Source of the DNA: JBDTNK01 sp039933775
Lineage (GTDB): Bacteria > Chloroflexota > Limnocylindria > QHBO01
Direction: 5' to 3'
Assembly (NCBI GenBank): GCA_039933775.1
Contig: JBDTNK010000006.1
Span: 1-58,810 of the forward strand
Length of the DNA stretch: 58,810 nt
Below are positions 49,272-56,640 of this stretch, in pieces. Every line of letters begins with the position of its first letter. Position 1 is the stretch's first letter. The notes under the pieces are model-generated. The model saw only the letters and a program-made list of their open reading frames with translations, made no database searches and was not told the origin of the DNA. The position numbers were made by a program, and so were the translations under genes.

Positions 49272-50255
49272 GTGCGCGTGACCAGCGCACGAGCCGGCAT
49301 TGCGCTCGACGACGCGACCTTCGGACCAATGACCGAGCCGCTGCGTCGCGACTTGCTGCTCCACTGCTACCGGTTCAGCGGCTCGCTGACCGAGGCCGAG
49401 GATCTGGTCCAGGAGACGCTCGCCAACGCCTGGCGTGGTCGGGCCGGATATCGCGGCGAGGCTGGGCTGCGCACCTGGCTGCGGCGCATCGCGACCAGGG
49501 TCTGCCTCGACGCGCTGCGCAGCAGGCGCCGGACCATGCCCTCGTCGGTGGGTGAGCCGAGCTCGAGCGCGGGAGAGGTTCTGTGGCTGGATCCCCTGCC
49601 GGAGCATCTGCTCGCCGACGTCGATGCCGATCCGGCCGCGGCCTACGACCTGCGCGAAAGCGTTTCGCTCGCTTTCCTCACGGCCCTCCAGCGGCTGCCT
49701 GCCCGACAGCGCGCCGTGCTGTTGCTGCGTGACGTCCTCGCGATGCGGGCGTCCGAGGTCGCGGAGCAGCTCGACGTGACCGAGTCGGCGGTGACGAGCC
49801 TGCTGTATCGTGCCCGCCGCACGATGGAGGCGAACGGAGCGAGACCCGGTACCAGCCGCCCGTTCGACGATGCAACGGCCTCATTGCTGGACGCCTACGT
49901 GGCCGCCTGGCAGTCAGGCGACGTGGACCGATTGCTGGCGCTGCTGAAACGCGACGCGATCCTGGAGATGCCCCCGATCGCCTTCGCGCCGATTGGTCAT
50001 GCCGCGATCCGCGCCTTCCTGGCCGACGGCATCCTGGACGGAAACGCCCAGCGCTGGCTCGGCGTTCCGATCACAGCCAACGGCGGTCCGGCGGCCGCCA
50101 TGTACGAGCAGACCCCGGAGGCCGATCGGTTCATCGGCGTGCATCTGCTCGCCATCGACGGCGAAGCGATCGCCGTGGTGACCGCCTTCATGGATCCCGG
50201 CCTCGCCGCACGCTTCGAGGTGCCCGCAATTCTCGCTCGCACCGCTGGATCGTGA
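49272..50255 (+). CDS. ECF-type sigma-70 factor with C-terminal SnoaL-like domain
   Basis: About 327 residues. Region 2 is seen as LLLHCYRFSGSLTEAEDLVQ and ETLANAWRGRAGYRG, region 4 as LPARQRAVLLLRDVLAMRAS and EVAEQLDVTESAVTSLLYRA. A SnoaL/NTF2-like domain follows (about 215-325; DAYVAAWQSGDVDRLLALLK), as in SigJ/ECF41 and SigX5-like factors where it modulates activity in place of an anti-sigma factor. The start is uncertain: GTGs at 49272 and 49278 follow GGAGG; an ATG at 49329 begins at region 2. Confidence 0.88.
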   Translation: MRVTSARAGIALDDATFGPMTEPLRRDLLLHCYRFSGSLTEAEDLVQETLANAWRGRAGYRGEAGLRTWLRRIATRVCLDALRSRRRTMPSSVGEPSSSAGEVLWLDPLPEHLLADVDADPAAAYDLRESVSLAFLTALQRLPARQRAVLLLRDVLAMRASEVAEQLDVTESAVTSLLYRARRTMEANGARPGTSRPFDDATASLLDAYVAAWQSGDVDRLLALLKRDAILEMPPIAFAPIGHAAIRAFLADGILDGNAQRWLGVPITANGGPAAAMYEQTPEADRFIGVHLLAIDGEAIAVVTAFMDPGLAARFEVPAILARTAGS

Positions 50256-50365
50256 TCTAGGAGCCAGCCGCCGCGGCTGCCGCGCGGGCGACCAGCCGAA
50301 GGTCCCGGATGGCCACGGCGATGGATGCATGTCCAACGCCGCCGCCGGCGCGCATTCTGCGCCTC

Positions 50366-50602
50366 ATGAGTAATCTCGAGCTCGATCTGCAGCTCGCCGC
50401 CCTTCGCGCGCGCAAGCCACGCCAGGGCTTCACCGCGTGGATGCGCGGGTTCCAGCCGTTCGACCGCCGCGCCATCCGCGTCCCGTCGGAACGTGACGCG
50501 TACTGGACCACGCTGCAGCGCCGTCTCGCCGAGAGCGACGCCGCTTTCATTTTGGCCCAGCGCGCAACGCAGCCACCAACGCGCACCTGGATCGGCGACT
50601 GA
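50366..50602 (+). CDS. small basic protein with a QPPTRT tail (78 aa)
   Basis: 78 residues: MSNLELDLQLAALRARKPRQ, then FTAWMRGFQPFDRRAIRVPS and a C-terminus FILAQRATQPPTRTWIGD. Not a known family to me. Support for coding: protein-like composition and a decayed, internally deleted copy at 53742-53890 that keeps the 5' flank and the tail sequence. No strong ribosome site. It ends 150 bases before the LigD-like gene. Confidence 0.55.
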   Translation: MSNLELDLQLAALRARKPRQGFTAWMRGFQPFDRRAIRVPSERDAYWTTLQRRLAESDAAFILAQRATQPPTRTWIGD

Positions 50603-50633
50603 TCGGTGATGCCGTCCCAGCGACGTCAGCGGA

Positions 50634-50651
50634 TATATCACTAACGATATA
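50634..50651. promoter_or_regulatory. AT-rich palindrome TATATC-ACTAAC-GATATA
   Basis: Perfect 6-bp arms around ACTAAC in the 149-base gap before the LigD-like gene, markedly AT-rich. Candidate operator; the binding protein is unknown. Confidence 0.45.
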
Positions 50652-50751
50652 ACCGTCAACAGCAGACGGAGCACTCGGGGTGAGGTGCTCGAGATACGAG
50701 CTCGAGCGGTGCCGAGCGTCTTTCCCGTCGCGTGGTAGCGTCTGGATCGCG

Positions 50752-51717
50752 ATGAAGAGCTCGACTGCGGACGAGTCACGCGAGGGCGTCGCGATGACGA
50801 ACCTCGACCAGCCGCTTTTCGACGGAGCGGGCGCGACGAAGCGCGACCTGGTCGAGTACCTCGACGCTGTCCGCGATCGGATTCTTCCCGTGCTCCAGGA
50901 CCGGCCGCTGTCCGTCATCCGCGTCCACCGTGGCCAGGAAGCCTTCATGCAGAAGAACGTGCCGAAGTACACGCCGGACTGCGTGCGGACGGTGCGGTGG
51001 TGGGCCGAGTCGTCGAAGCGGAACGTCTCGTACGCGCTGTGCAACGACCGGCGCACGCTCCTGTGGTTCGCCAACCAGCGCGCGATCGAGTATCACCCCG
51101 CCCTGGTTCGCGCGGATCGGCCCGACCATGTCACGCACCTGGTGCTCGACCTCGACCCACCTGACGCCGATGCGTTCGCGATGGCGGTTCGGGTCGCCCG
51201 CGCGGTTCGACAGGCGCTGACCGATGTTGGGCTCACCGGCGCGGTCAAGACCAGCGGGGCCAAAGGCATCCACGTCTTCGTGCCCATTGACGCCGAGGCA
51301 TCGATCGAGGAGGCGGCCGCCGCAACGCGCGCCATCGCCGTCCGGGCGGAGCGGGTCGATCCCGGCGTCGCGACGACCGCTTTCGTGAAAGCCGAGCGTG
51401 GCGGCAAGGTCTTCGTGGACTCAACGAGGGTCGGCGGCGCGACGGTGATCGCTGCGTACAGCCCGCGCGTCCGACCGGGCGTCCCCGTCTCATTCCCGGT
51501 CGCCTGGGAGGATCTCGACGACATCGCCCCGGCCGATTTCACCGTCCACACAGCGCTGCGGCTGCTCGGCGACCGCGATCCCTGGCGCGAGCACATGCCC
51601 GAACCACAGCGGCTGCCGCCGGATCTCCTCGAAGAGGGTTACGCCATCCCTGTCGCGCGAGTCCAGGCGATGCACGAGGGCAAACGCCGCGCTCGCGCAG
51701 CTCGCGCTTCCTCGTGA
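50752..51717 (+). CDS. stand-alone LigD polymerase-domain (archaeo-eukaryotic primase) protein
   Basis: 321 residues matching the POL domain of the NHEJ protein LigD. HRGQEAFMQKNVPKYTPDCV and RTLLWFANQRAIEYHP are typical; the catalytic Asp pair sits in VLDLDPPDADAF; SGAKGIHVFVPI holds the Ser/Lys/His nucleotide site; VPVSFPVAWEDLDD is the late motif. No ligase or nuclease domain is attached and no ku gene is in the window. Such proteins fill gaps and add ribonucleotides at DNA ends. The ATG at 50752 is chosen; a GTG 72 bases earlier is open. Confidence 0.9.
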   Translation: MKSSTADESREGVAMTNLDQPLFDGAGATKRDLVEYLDAVRDRILPVLQDRPLSVIRVHRGQEAFMQKNVPKYTPDCVRTVRWWAESSKRNVSYALCNDRRTLLWFANQRAIEYHPALVRADRPDHVTHLVLDLDPPDADAFAMAVRVARAVRQALTDVGLTGAVKTSGAKGIHVFVPIDAEASIEEAAAATRAIAVRAERVDPGVATTAFVKAERGGKVFVDSTRVGGATVIAAYSPRVRPGVPVSFPVAWEDLDDIAPADFTVHTALRLLGDRDPWREHMPEPQRLPPDLLEEGYAIPVARVQAMHEGKRRARAARASS

Positions 51718-51750
51718 GGGCAGATCCACCGTTCTGGTGGCAGATTTCCT

Positions 51751-52374
51751 CTAGTTGGCGCCGTCAGGCGCGAACTGGGCGAGCGACATTGCGCGAGCCG
51801 CGCTGATCTCGTCCTCGGCGGCGGTGCCGGAGGTTTCGATCACCGTCGTCCAGGCATCGATCGACTGCCTGGAGAACTGCTGCGCCTCCGGCGAGCTCGC
51901 AGCGGCCACCGGGTCGTCGATCACCTCCCCGTCCAGGAACAGGCCCAAGCCCAGGAACGCCCCGTCCCATCCAGGCCCGACGTAGAGCGCGCCGGCGCCG
52001 CTCCCGGCGAAGACGAGCGGGACGTTGTGCTCGAGCTCCAGTGCAGTGCGACCGTCTCCGGCCGGCGTGAGGCGCAGCTCCACCAAGCTCGTGTCGCCGC
52101 CGAATGTCGTCCGCAGCAGGCGCGGCGGATCGCAGCGGAGGATCTTGCCGCCGGCATTGCCCTCCAGCTGGAAATCACCGCCCTCGCGCAGATCGCCGCT
52201 GACCGGCATGAACCAGCGCTGAACCCGAGCGGGGTCAGTCAGGGCGTGCCAGACGTCATCGACCTCGGCGTTGTATTCGCGACGCAGAAGGACGCTGACG
52301 ACCTCGCCGTCATCGGTGCCCTTCTTGGCGACCTCCCGATGAATCGCGGCGATCTGGTTGATGGTGTCGATCAC
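51751..52374 (-). CDS. SRPBCC/AHSA1-like protein
   Basis: 207 residues from a GTG overlapping the ArsR stop (GTGA). VSVLLRREYNAEVDDVWHAL and TDPARVQRWFMPVSGDLREG are the AHSA1 (Aha1 C-terminal-like) signature. The fold binds hydrophobic ligands. ArsR-SRPBCC pairs of this kind are common and usually act as one regulated unit. A short hairpin (CCACC/GGTGG, 51726-51740) lies beyond the stop. Confidence 0.88.
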   Translation of the reverse strand: MIDTINQIAAIHREVAKKGTDDGEVVSVLLRREYNAEVDDVWHALTDPARVQRWFMPVSGDLREGGDFQLEGNAGGKILRCDPPRLLRTTFGGDTSLVELRLTPAGDGRTALELEHNVPLVFAGSGAGALYVGPGWDGAFLGLGLFLDGEVIDDPVAAASSPEAQQFSRQSIDAWTTVIETSGTAAEDEISAARAMSLAQFAPDGAN

Positions 52375-52757
52375 GAGTTGCTCTCCTTCGTTTCGCCGCT
52401 GCGTGCGGTCGTCAAATCCGAGCCGGCGGCCAGCCGGCGTTCGCGTTTGCCGCGCGCCAGCTCGGTGGCAAGGGCATCTAGCGGCTGGCTCCAGAATCCC
52501 CGGAAATGCTCCAGCCACTGGTCGACCTCGCGGATGGGATCCGAATCAACCGCATACAGACGGCGCGTGCCTTCGGCACGAACCGTTGCGAAGCCGCTCT
52601 CCCGCAGGACCCGCAGGTGCTGCGAGACGGCGGGGTGCGTGATCCCGAACTCCTCCTGGATGATGCTGGTGATCGCACCGGAGGCCTGCTCACCCTCGGC
52701 GAGCAGTTCCAGGATCCGCCGTCGGACCGGATCACCAAGAACTTCGAACGCGTGCAT
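52371..52757 (-). CDS. ArsR-family winged-helix regulator
   Basis: 128 residues: FEVLGDPVRRRILELLAEGE, then ITHPAVSQHLRVLRESGFAT as recognition helix and GTRRLYAVDSDPIREVDQWL, the subgroup linked to AHSA1 proteins. No metal cysteines. A GTG 9 bases upstream is possible. Its promoter contains a perfect CTTACGTAAG palindrome, and the -10 box is so close to the ATG that the transcript is probably leaderless. Confidence 0.9.
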   Translation of the reverse strand: MHAFEVLGDPVRRRILELLAEGEQASGAITSIIQEEFGITHPAVSQHLRVLRESGFATVRAEGTRRLYAVDSDPIREVDQWLEHFRGFWSQPLDALATELARGKRERRLAAGSDLTTARSGETKESNS

Positions 52758-52764
52758 GAACGAC

Positions 52765-52794
52765 ACTATGACAGCCGTCGCTTACGTAAGTCAA
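52765..52794 (-). promoter_or_regulatory. ArsR promoter with CTTACGTAAG operator
   Basis: Minus strand: TTGACT (52794-52789), 18-base spacer, CATAGT (52770-52765), ATG at 52757. The perfect palindrome CTTACGTAAG (52781-52790) overlaps the -35 end and the spacer. Confidence 0.6.
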
Positions 52795-52979
52795 TGCTGA
52801 TATTGACCACTGCACCCCGACGCTCAGCGAAGTCGCGGGCGCGCGTCGGCCACGTGCTCCAGCAACGCCTCGTGACATCGAACAACCAGGACGATGACTC
52901 GATGTAACGTCAGCCAGCGCCCACGAATCGACCAACGCCGTAAGGGCCGATGGTAAGTCAGCGGTAAGCGTCACTCGCG

Positions 52980-53246
52980 ATGATCCTCATCGTGCCGACG
53001 ATTCGCCTCGAGGGCGGCTATCGATTCATCTCCGGTCAGCGGACCGGAGTGAGCCGCCGCACGTTCATGTGGATGGCCATGGCGGCGACGCGAAGTTCTG
53101 GTTGCCAGGCGTGGGAGATTACTGCCGCCGGAACAGCCATCCGATGGCCGGATGTCGATGAGGATATCGGCGTCGCCTCGCTGTTGGGCGTGCCCGAATG
53201 GCTCGTTGAGCAGGCTGCTGGATTCGAGATCCACGACATCGGTTAG
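52980..53246 (+). pseudogene. decayed DUF4160-DUF2442 module
   Basis: The 88-codon frame joins remains of two genes. It starts ILIVPTIRLEGGYRF, like the DUF4160 start VPTIYREAGYAFRF at 55250. The middle (53048-53119) shows DUF4160 text only in another frame (EPPHVHVDGHGGDAKFWLPG). The end, back in the first frame, is the C-terminal half of DUF2442 (IRWPDVDEDIGVASLLGVPE, with LVEQAAGFEI). The stop of DUF4160, the overlap and the first half of DUF2442 are gone. The intact pair lies about 2 kb downstream in the same orientation. Confidence 0.75.
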
Positions 53247-53260
53247 GCGGGCTGATCTGC

Positions 53261-53704
53261 TCAGGGCCTCGCGCGCTCGAGCCCGGCGCGCAGCTGTCGG
53301 ATCAGGACCGACCGGCCCAGCAGGACCATGAATGTCCCCGCCACGCGACCGCGCCGGCCGAAGAACTCGCGCCGACGATCGCAGGTGATGAGGCTGCCGG
53401 CGCCGTCGGGACGGATTTGATAGCGGATGGTGCCGTTCTGCGCTACATTCGAGTCGAGCTGGGTCAGCATGACGACGCCTGGGGTGGACCAGTCGTAGTG
53501 CTCGCGACTCCATGAGAACGGCACGCCCTCCGTGACGTCGGCATCGGTCTCGCCGAGCCGATGGAGGCGGTACACCGCCGGGTGAGACGTTTCGCGCCAG
53601 ATCCGCGCCCGGTCAGGCCAAAAGTCGACGAGTGCGTCGATCACCGGCTCGGGCGGCATGTCGACGCGGATCTGATAGCTGGTCGTCTCGATCGGCCCAG
53701 GCAT
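53261..53704 (-). CDS. SRPBCC-like protein
   Basis: 147 residues: ETTSYQIRVDMPPEPVIDAL and VDFWPDRARIWRETSHPAVY, then DGAGSLITCDRRREFFGRRG, a helix-grip style pattern close to polyketide-cyclase/SRPBCC proteins. The C-terminal helix (VLLGRSVLIRQLRAGLERA) closes the pocket. No partner regulator is adjacent. Ligand unknown. Confidence 0.75.
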   Translation of the reverse strand: MPGPIETTSYQIRVDMPPEPVIDALVDFWPDRARIWRETSHPAVYRLHRLGETDADVTEGVPFSWSREHYDWSTPGVVMLTQLDSNVAQNGTIRYQIRPDGAGSLITCDRRREFFGRRGRVAGTFMVLLGRSVLIRQLRAGLERARP

Positions 53705-53741
53705 CGCCCGATTCTACGTCGGCTACATCCAGATCCACCGC

Positions 53742-53890
53742 GGGTGACGACCCGAAGGTCCGGCGTGCGCCCACGGCTGATGGACGCATGTCCGTTGGCG
53801 CCGCCCGCGCCCATCCTCTTTGACGCCAGATTCCTGCTAGCTCAGCGCGAGACCCAGCCACCGACGCGCACCCGGGACCAGCGACTGACG
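53742..53890 (+). pseudogene. internally deleted copy of the 78-residue gene region
   Basis: The 5' part matches the flank of the gene at 50366: CCGAAGGTC, CCCACGG, GATGGACGCATGTCC (compare 50291-50334). After a jump that skips about 170 bases, the end of the coding region follows in DNA: AGCGCGAGACCCAGCCACCG and ACGCGCACC, giving FLLAQRETQPPTRT against FILAQRATQPPTRT. About 150 bp remain. Confidence 0.65.
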
Positions 53891-53921
53891 ATCCCCTACC
53901 GCGACGCGCCGAACGCCCTCG

Positions 53922-54288
53922 TCAGGGCAGGAGCTCACGCGCGAGCGCGTCGGCAAGCCAATCGCGGTACTGGTCCTCGGTCCAGCCGCGCCCGAGCACC
54001 AGCTGGTCGTGGACGGCGAGGGAGCACAGCGTCCAGGTGACCGCGCATGCATCGTCGAGCGACAGACTCGGACGCAGGCTCCCCCGCTCAGCGAGCATGC
54101 CCACGAAGCGCGACTGCCCGCTGAACCGCTGTTCCTCGATCTCACGCCAGAGCGCGCCGAGCTCAGGATCGGTGCCCGATGCGGCCGCCAGCGCCCGCAG
54201 CAAGGGTCCGGCCCAACGGTGGATCCCGGGCTGGGTGGCCGCATGAACCAAACGTGGCGCCTCGCCGATCGCGCGGCGGCTTTGGTGG
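53922..54288 (-). pseudogene. C-terminal fragment of a TetR-family regulator
   Basis: The frame reads APRLVHAATQPGIHRW, then LWREIEEQRFSGQSRFVGML and QLVLGRGWTEDQYRDWLADA, a typical TetR C-terminal domain, about 118 residues. The N-terminal HTH is missing: upstream the frame runs antisense-free into the 3' end of the HNH gene (stop 54289). Break point near 54285. Either a recombination scar or a dominant-negative fragment; I see no ribosome site. Confidence 0.6.
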
Positions 54289-55200
54289 TCAGTCGAGGAC
54301 GGTGAATGCGGCGTAGCGCTCCTCCAGGCGATCACGATCGGGCTGCAGGGTCACTTCGCGTGGGAAAAAGATCGTCGTGCCGTGCATCCCCTGGAGGCCG
54401 TGCAGCAGCATCGGTCCATCTTCTTCTTCAAGAATGGACTGGCGCACCTGGATGACGTAGTCGGGTCGGACAGTCAGGAAGTGCCGGTCGAATGCGGCGT
54501 GGTGCAGCTTGCACAGCGAGAGGCCATTCGAGACGACGGGCTCGCCGGTGGCTTCGGAATCCGCGGTGATGTGGGCCGCATCGAGCAGCTCCTGGTGATG
54601 AAGCCGGCAGAAGGCGCACCGCGTCCGATATGCCTCGATCACCCGAGCCCGAAACGCCTGCTGATGCAGCCGTCGACGGACGACCGATGTCACATACTCG
54701 CGTCGAATCGCCACTCGATCCTCGGCGATGACATTGGTCGGTACGCTCGCCGGCACCATCTGGGTGACGTCGTCGGCTTGCACGTCGAAGGTGAGTCGCT
54801 CCGGATGGTCGCCAGCGATGTAGACCGGAAACGAGGCGAGGTACTGGCTCGGCGCGATGCCGAAGAAGTACACCAGCGGCGTCCCCGTCGACATTGCCGA
54901 GCGCAGTCCACGATTGTCCGGATGCGTCGGATCCGTGCCTCGATAGGCGTACTGAAGGCGATTGTCCGCGGTCCACGAGTCAGCGTACGGACTCTTCGGC
55001 GAGGTCGTTATCGAGAGCGGCAGGTCGCATAGGGCCGGCTTGAAGATCCCCTGCGGTCCGAGCAGCGGGACGCGCCGGCCGTCGAAGACGAACCCCTCGG
55101 CAAGGATCGATCGCGGGAGGACTTCGCCATGAACATCCGCCTGCGCCCGCAGCCACTGGAATGCCGCGAGCCGAACGCGCAGGTCAAGCTCCTGACTCAC
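54289..55200 (-). CDS. HNH endonuclease with N-terminal sensing-type domain
   Basis: About 303 residues from GTG 55200 (317 from ATG 55242, which would overlap the divergent DUF4160 start). The N-terminal 170 residues include VPLLGPQGIFKPALCDLPLS and YRGTDPTHPDNRGLRSAMST, seen in restriction-type HNH proteins that may read modified DNA. The C-terminal HNH: CAFCRLHHQELLDAAHITAD (C-x-x-C and His), then VSNGLSLCKLHHAAFDRHFL. Likely DNA cleavage; an anti-phage or mobile role is inference. Confidence 0.85.
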   Translation of the reverse strand: MSQELDLRVRLAAFQWLRAQADVHGEVLPRSILAEGFVFDGRRVPLLGPQGIFKPALCDLPLSITTSPKSPYADSWTADNRLQYAYRGTDPTHPDNRGLRSAMSTGTPLVYFFGIAPSQYLASFPVYIAGDHPERLTFDVQADDVTQMVPASVPTNVIAEDRVAIRREYVTSVVRRRLHQQAFRARVIEAYRTRCAFCRLHHQELLDAAHITADSEATGEPVVSNGLSLCKLHHAAFDRHFLTVRPDYVIQVRQSILEEEDGPMLLHGLQGMHGTTIFFPREVTLQPDRDRLEERYAAFTVLD

Positions 55201-55231
55201 AAAGCGGATGGTAAGCGCGCGGTGAGGCCCT

Positions 55232-55483
55232 GTGACGAGCATCTCGCGTGTGCCAACAATCTACCGGGAGGCTGGCTACGCCTTTCGATTCCGCGCCAAC
55301 GACCGCGATGAGCCACCGCACGTCCACGTCGAGGGCAACGGCGGGCGGGCCAAGATCTGGCTCGCGGACAGCGGCGTCGCGAGGCCCGGACGATACAATC
55401 CGCGTCAGTTGGCGCAGATCGAGGCGATCGTCGAGGAGCACGCCCACGACTTCCTGAGGACATGGCATGAATACTTCGACTAG
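55232..55483 (+). CDS. DUF4160 protein
   Basis: 83 residues from a GTG with GGTGAGG five bases ahead. VPTIYREAGYAFRFRANDRD and EPPHVHVEGNGGRAKIWLAD are the DUF4160 core, with paired His (HVHV) and acidic residues. Its 3' end overlaps the DUF2442 gene by 17 bases. DUF4160-DUF2442 pairs are widespread and have toxin-antitoxin-like organisation, without an established activity. Divergent from the HNH gene, with overlapping or nearly touching starts. Confidence 0.88.
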   Translation: MTSISRVPTIYREAGYAFRFRANDRDEPPHVHVEGNGGRAKIWLADSGVARPGRYNPRQLAQIEAIVEEHAHDFLRTWHEYFD

Positions 55484-55766
55484 AAGAGCAACGATGCGCC
55501 CGGCGATCGCCGCCAACGTGCGCGTGACCGATTTGCGCCTGGCGGTGGAGCTGACAGACGGACGTGAGATCAGCGTCCCGTTGACGATGTTCAGGGAACT
55601 CGCGGAGGCGACTCCTGCTCAGCGAGCCAACTGGGAGATCGTGGACCTCGGAACAGCGGTCTACTGGCCCGACATCGACGAGGAGTTCGGGCTCGCGGGC
55701 ATGCTCGGTGTTCCCGAATCGATGCTCGAGGAAGCGGCCGGCTACGAGGTGCGCGAGCCCCGCTGA
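55467..55766 (+). CDS. DUF2442 protein
   Basis: 99 residues; the core from about 17 reads NVRVTDLRLAVELTDGREIS, VPLTMFRELAEATPAQRANW and AVYWPDIDEEFGLAGMLGVP, the DUF2442 family. A later in-frame ATG at 55494 is possible, but GAGGA before 55467 supports the first. Downstream is a gene-free stretch of nearly 400 bases (55767-56162) with two copies of the 16-bp palindrome. Confidence 0.88.
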   Translation: MNTSTRRATMRPAIAANVRVTDLRLAVELTDGREISVPLTMFRELAEATPAQRANWEIVDLGTAVYWPDIDEEFGLAGMLGVPESMLEEAAGYEVREPR

Positions 55767-55775
55767 AGCCCGACC

Positions 55776-55791
55776 GGATATCCGGATATCC
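55776..55791. repeat. dispersed palindrome GGATATCCGGATATCC, copy 3
   Basis: Exact 16-bp copy, 9 bases after the DUF2442 stop; flanks read GACC-...-GCCG. Confidence 0.8.
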
Positions 55792-55923
55792 GCCGCGGCA
55801 CAGCATGGCGACCATCAACCGATCGGTGGATGGTGCGATGAACCGACTGCACTCCGAAGGCAAGCCTCCTGACGACGCACACCGCGACTGCCCGCCCGCA
55901 TCCTCAGGACCAAGCGCCCGCCG

Positions 55924-55939
55924 GGATATCCGGATATCC
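55924..55939. repeat. dispersed palindrome GGATATCCGGATATCC, copy 4
   Basis: Exact 16-bp copy, 148 bases after copy 3. Both share the flank CCG-GGATATCC...GC. Confidence 0.8.
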
Positions 55940-56162
55940 GCTCCCGGCCACGTCGATGGAGATGTGGCGGGTAGAGCTCGCGATTGGGGAACGTCTCCAC
56001 GCCGGCCAGTGGATCAGCCGATGAACGCCCTGCGACCGATCGTTCCCTTCGCCGCGGACCGAATCTGTCCGGCCGTGCACCTCGCTGTCACGCCTTCTGT
56101 GTAGAGGCGCCTGCAACCCGAACCCGGGACGCACGCCACCAAATCAACCAGGAGGCAACGCA

Positions 56163-56549
56163 ATGGCGACCGAGATCCACGCCAGCGCCCCGACCGGCAC
56201 ATTCGTCGGCGAGCGCAGCCACTACCGATTCCTGATCGCAGCGATGGTCATCGGCCTCATCATCGTGCTGTGCGCGGCGGTGGCGCTGTTCCAGCTCACG
56301 CAGCCCAAGACTGACCCCATCTCGGTTCCCGCCGCGCAGGGGGAAACGGTTGACGGCTGGATGCCTGCCATCGCCGCAGCGAGGCACGCTGCAACGATGG
56401 AAGTTGCTCGGCACACGCAGGACGGTTGGTCGTCGGCGCTGCTGAAGCCGCAAGGGGAGGCGGTCGACGGTTGGTCGAGCTACCTGCTGCGTCCCGAGCC
56501 CCCCGTGGTGGACGGTTGGTCGGTCCGGTATCTCGTGGCCGACGAATAA
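56163..56549 (+). CDS. single-pass membrane protein with C-terminal VDGW repeats
   Basis: 128 residues; GGAGG 7 bases before the ATG. One helix at about 22-46 (FLIAAMVIGLIIVLCAAVAL). The tail carries four DGW units: ETVDGWMPAI, HTQDGWSSALLKPQ, EAVDGWSSYLLRPE and VVDGWSVRYL, spaced about 17-35 residues. Same architecture as the protein at 32410 but a different repeat. The helix-then-tail order suggests the repeats face one side of the membrane as ligands for a partner. Unknown family. Confidence 0.72.
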   Translation: MATEIHASAPTGTFVGERSHYRFLIAAMVIGLIIVLCAAVALFQLTQPKTDPISVPAAQGETVDGWMPAIAAARHAATMEVARHTQDGWSSALLKPQGEAVDGWSSYLLRPEPPVVDGWSVRYLVADE

Positions 56550-56567
56550 TCGCGGGCGATGATCGCG

Positions 56568-56598
56568 CAGGGCGCCGGGTGAATACCCCGGCGTCCTG
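56568..56598 (+). terminator. terminator after the VDGW-repeat gene
   Basis: CAGGGCGCCGGG (56568-56579) pairs with 56587-56598 with one mismatch, loop 7 bases, 18 bases after the stop. Confidence 0.6.
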
Positions 56599-56640
56599 TC
56601 CGTGCACGAGGCTGCTGCAATGACCCCCTATCCTTCGCCC

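Noticed and set aside
52794..52907. 37-codon frame beginning MLILTTAPRRSAKS
   Set aside because: No ribosome site and it starts inside the ArsR promoter; composition not convincing.
55805..56104. 99-codon frame in the gap after DUF2442
   Set aside because: No ribosome site, no domain, spans a palindrome repeat; treated as non-coding.
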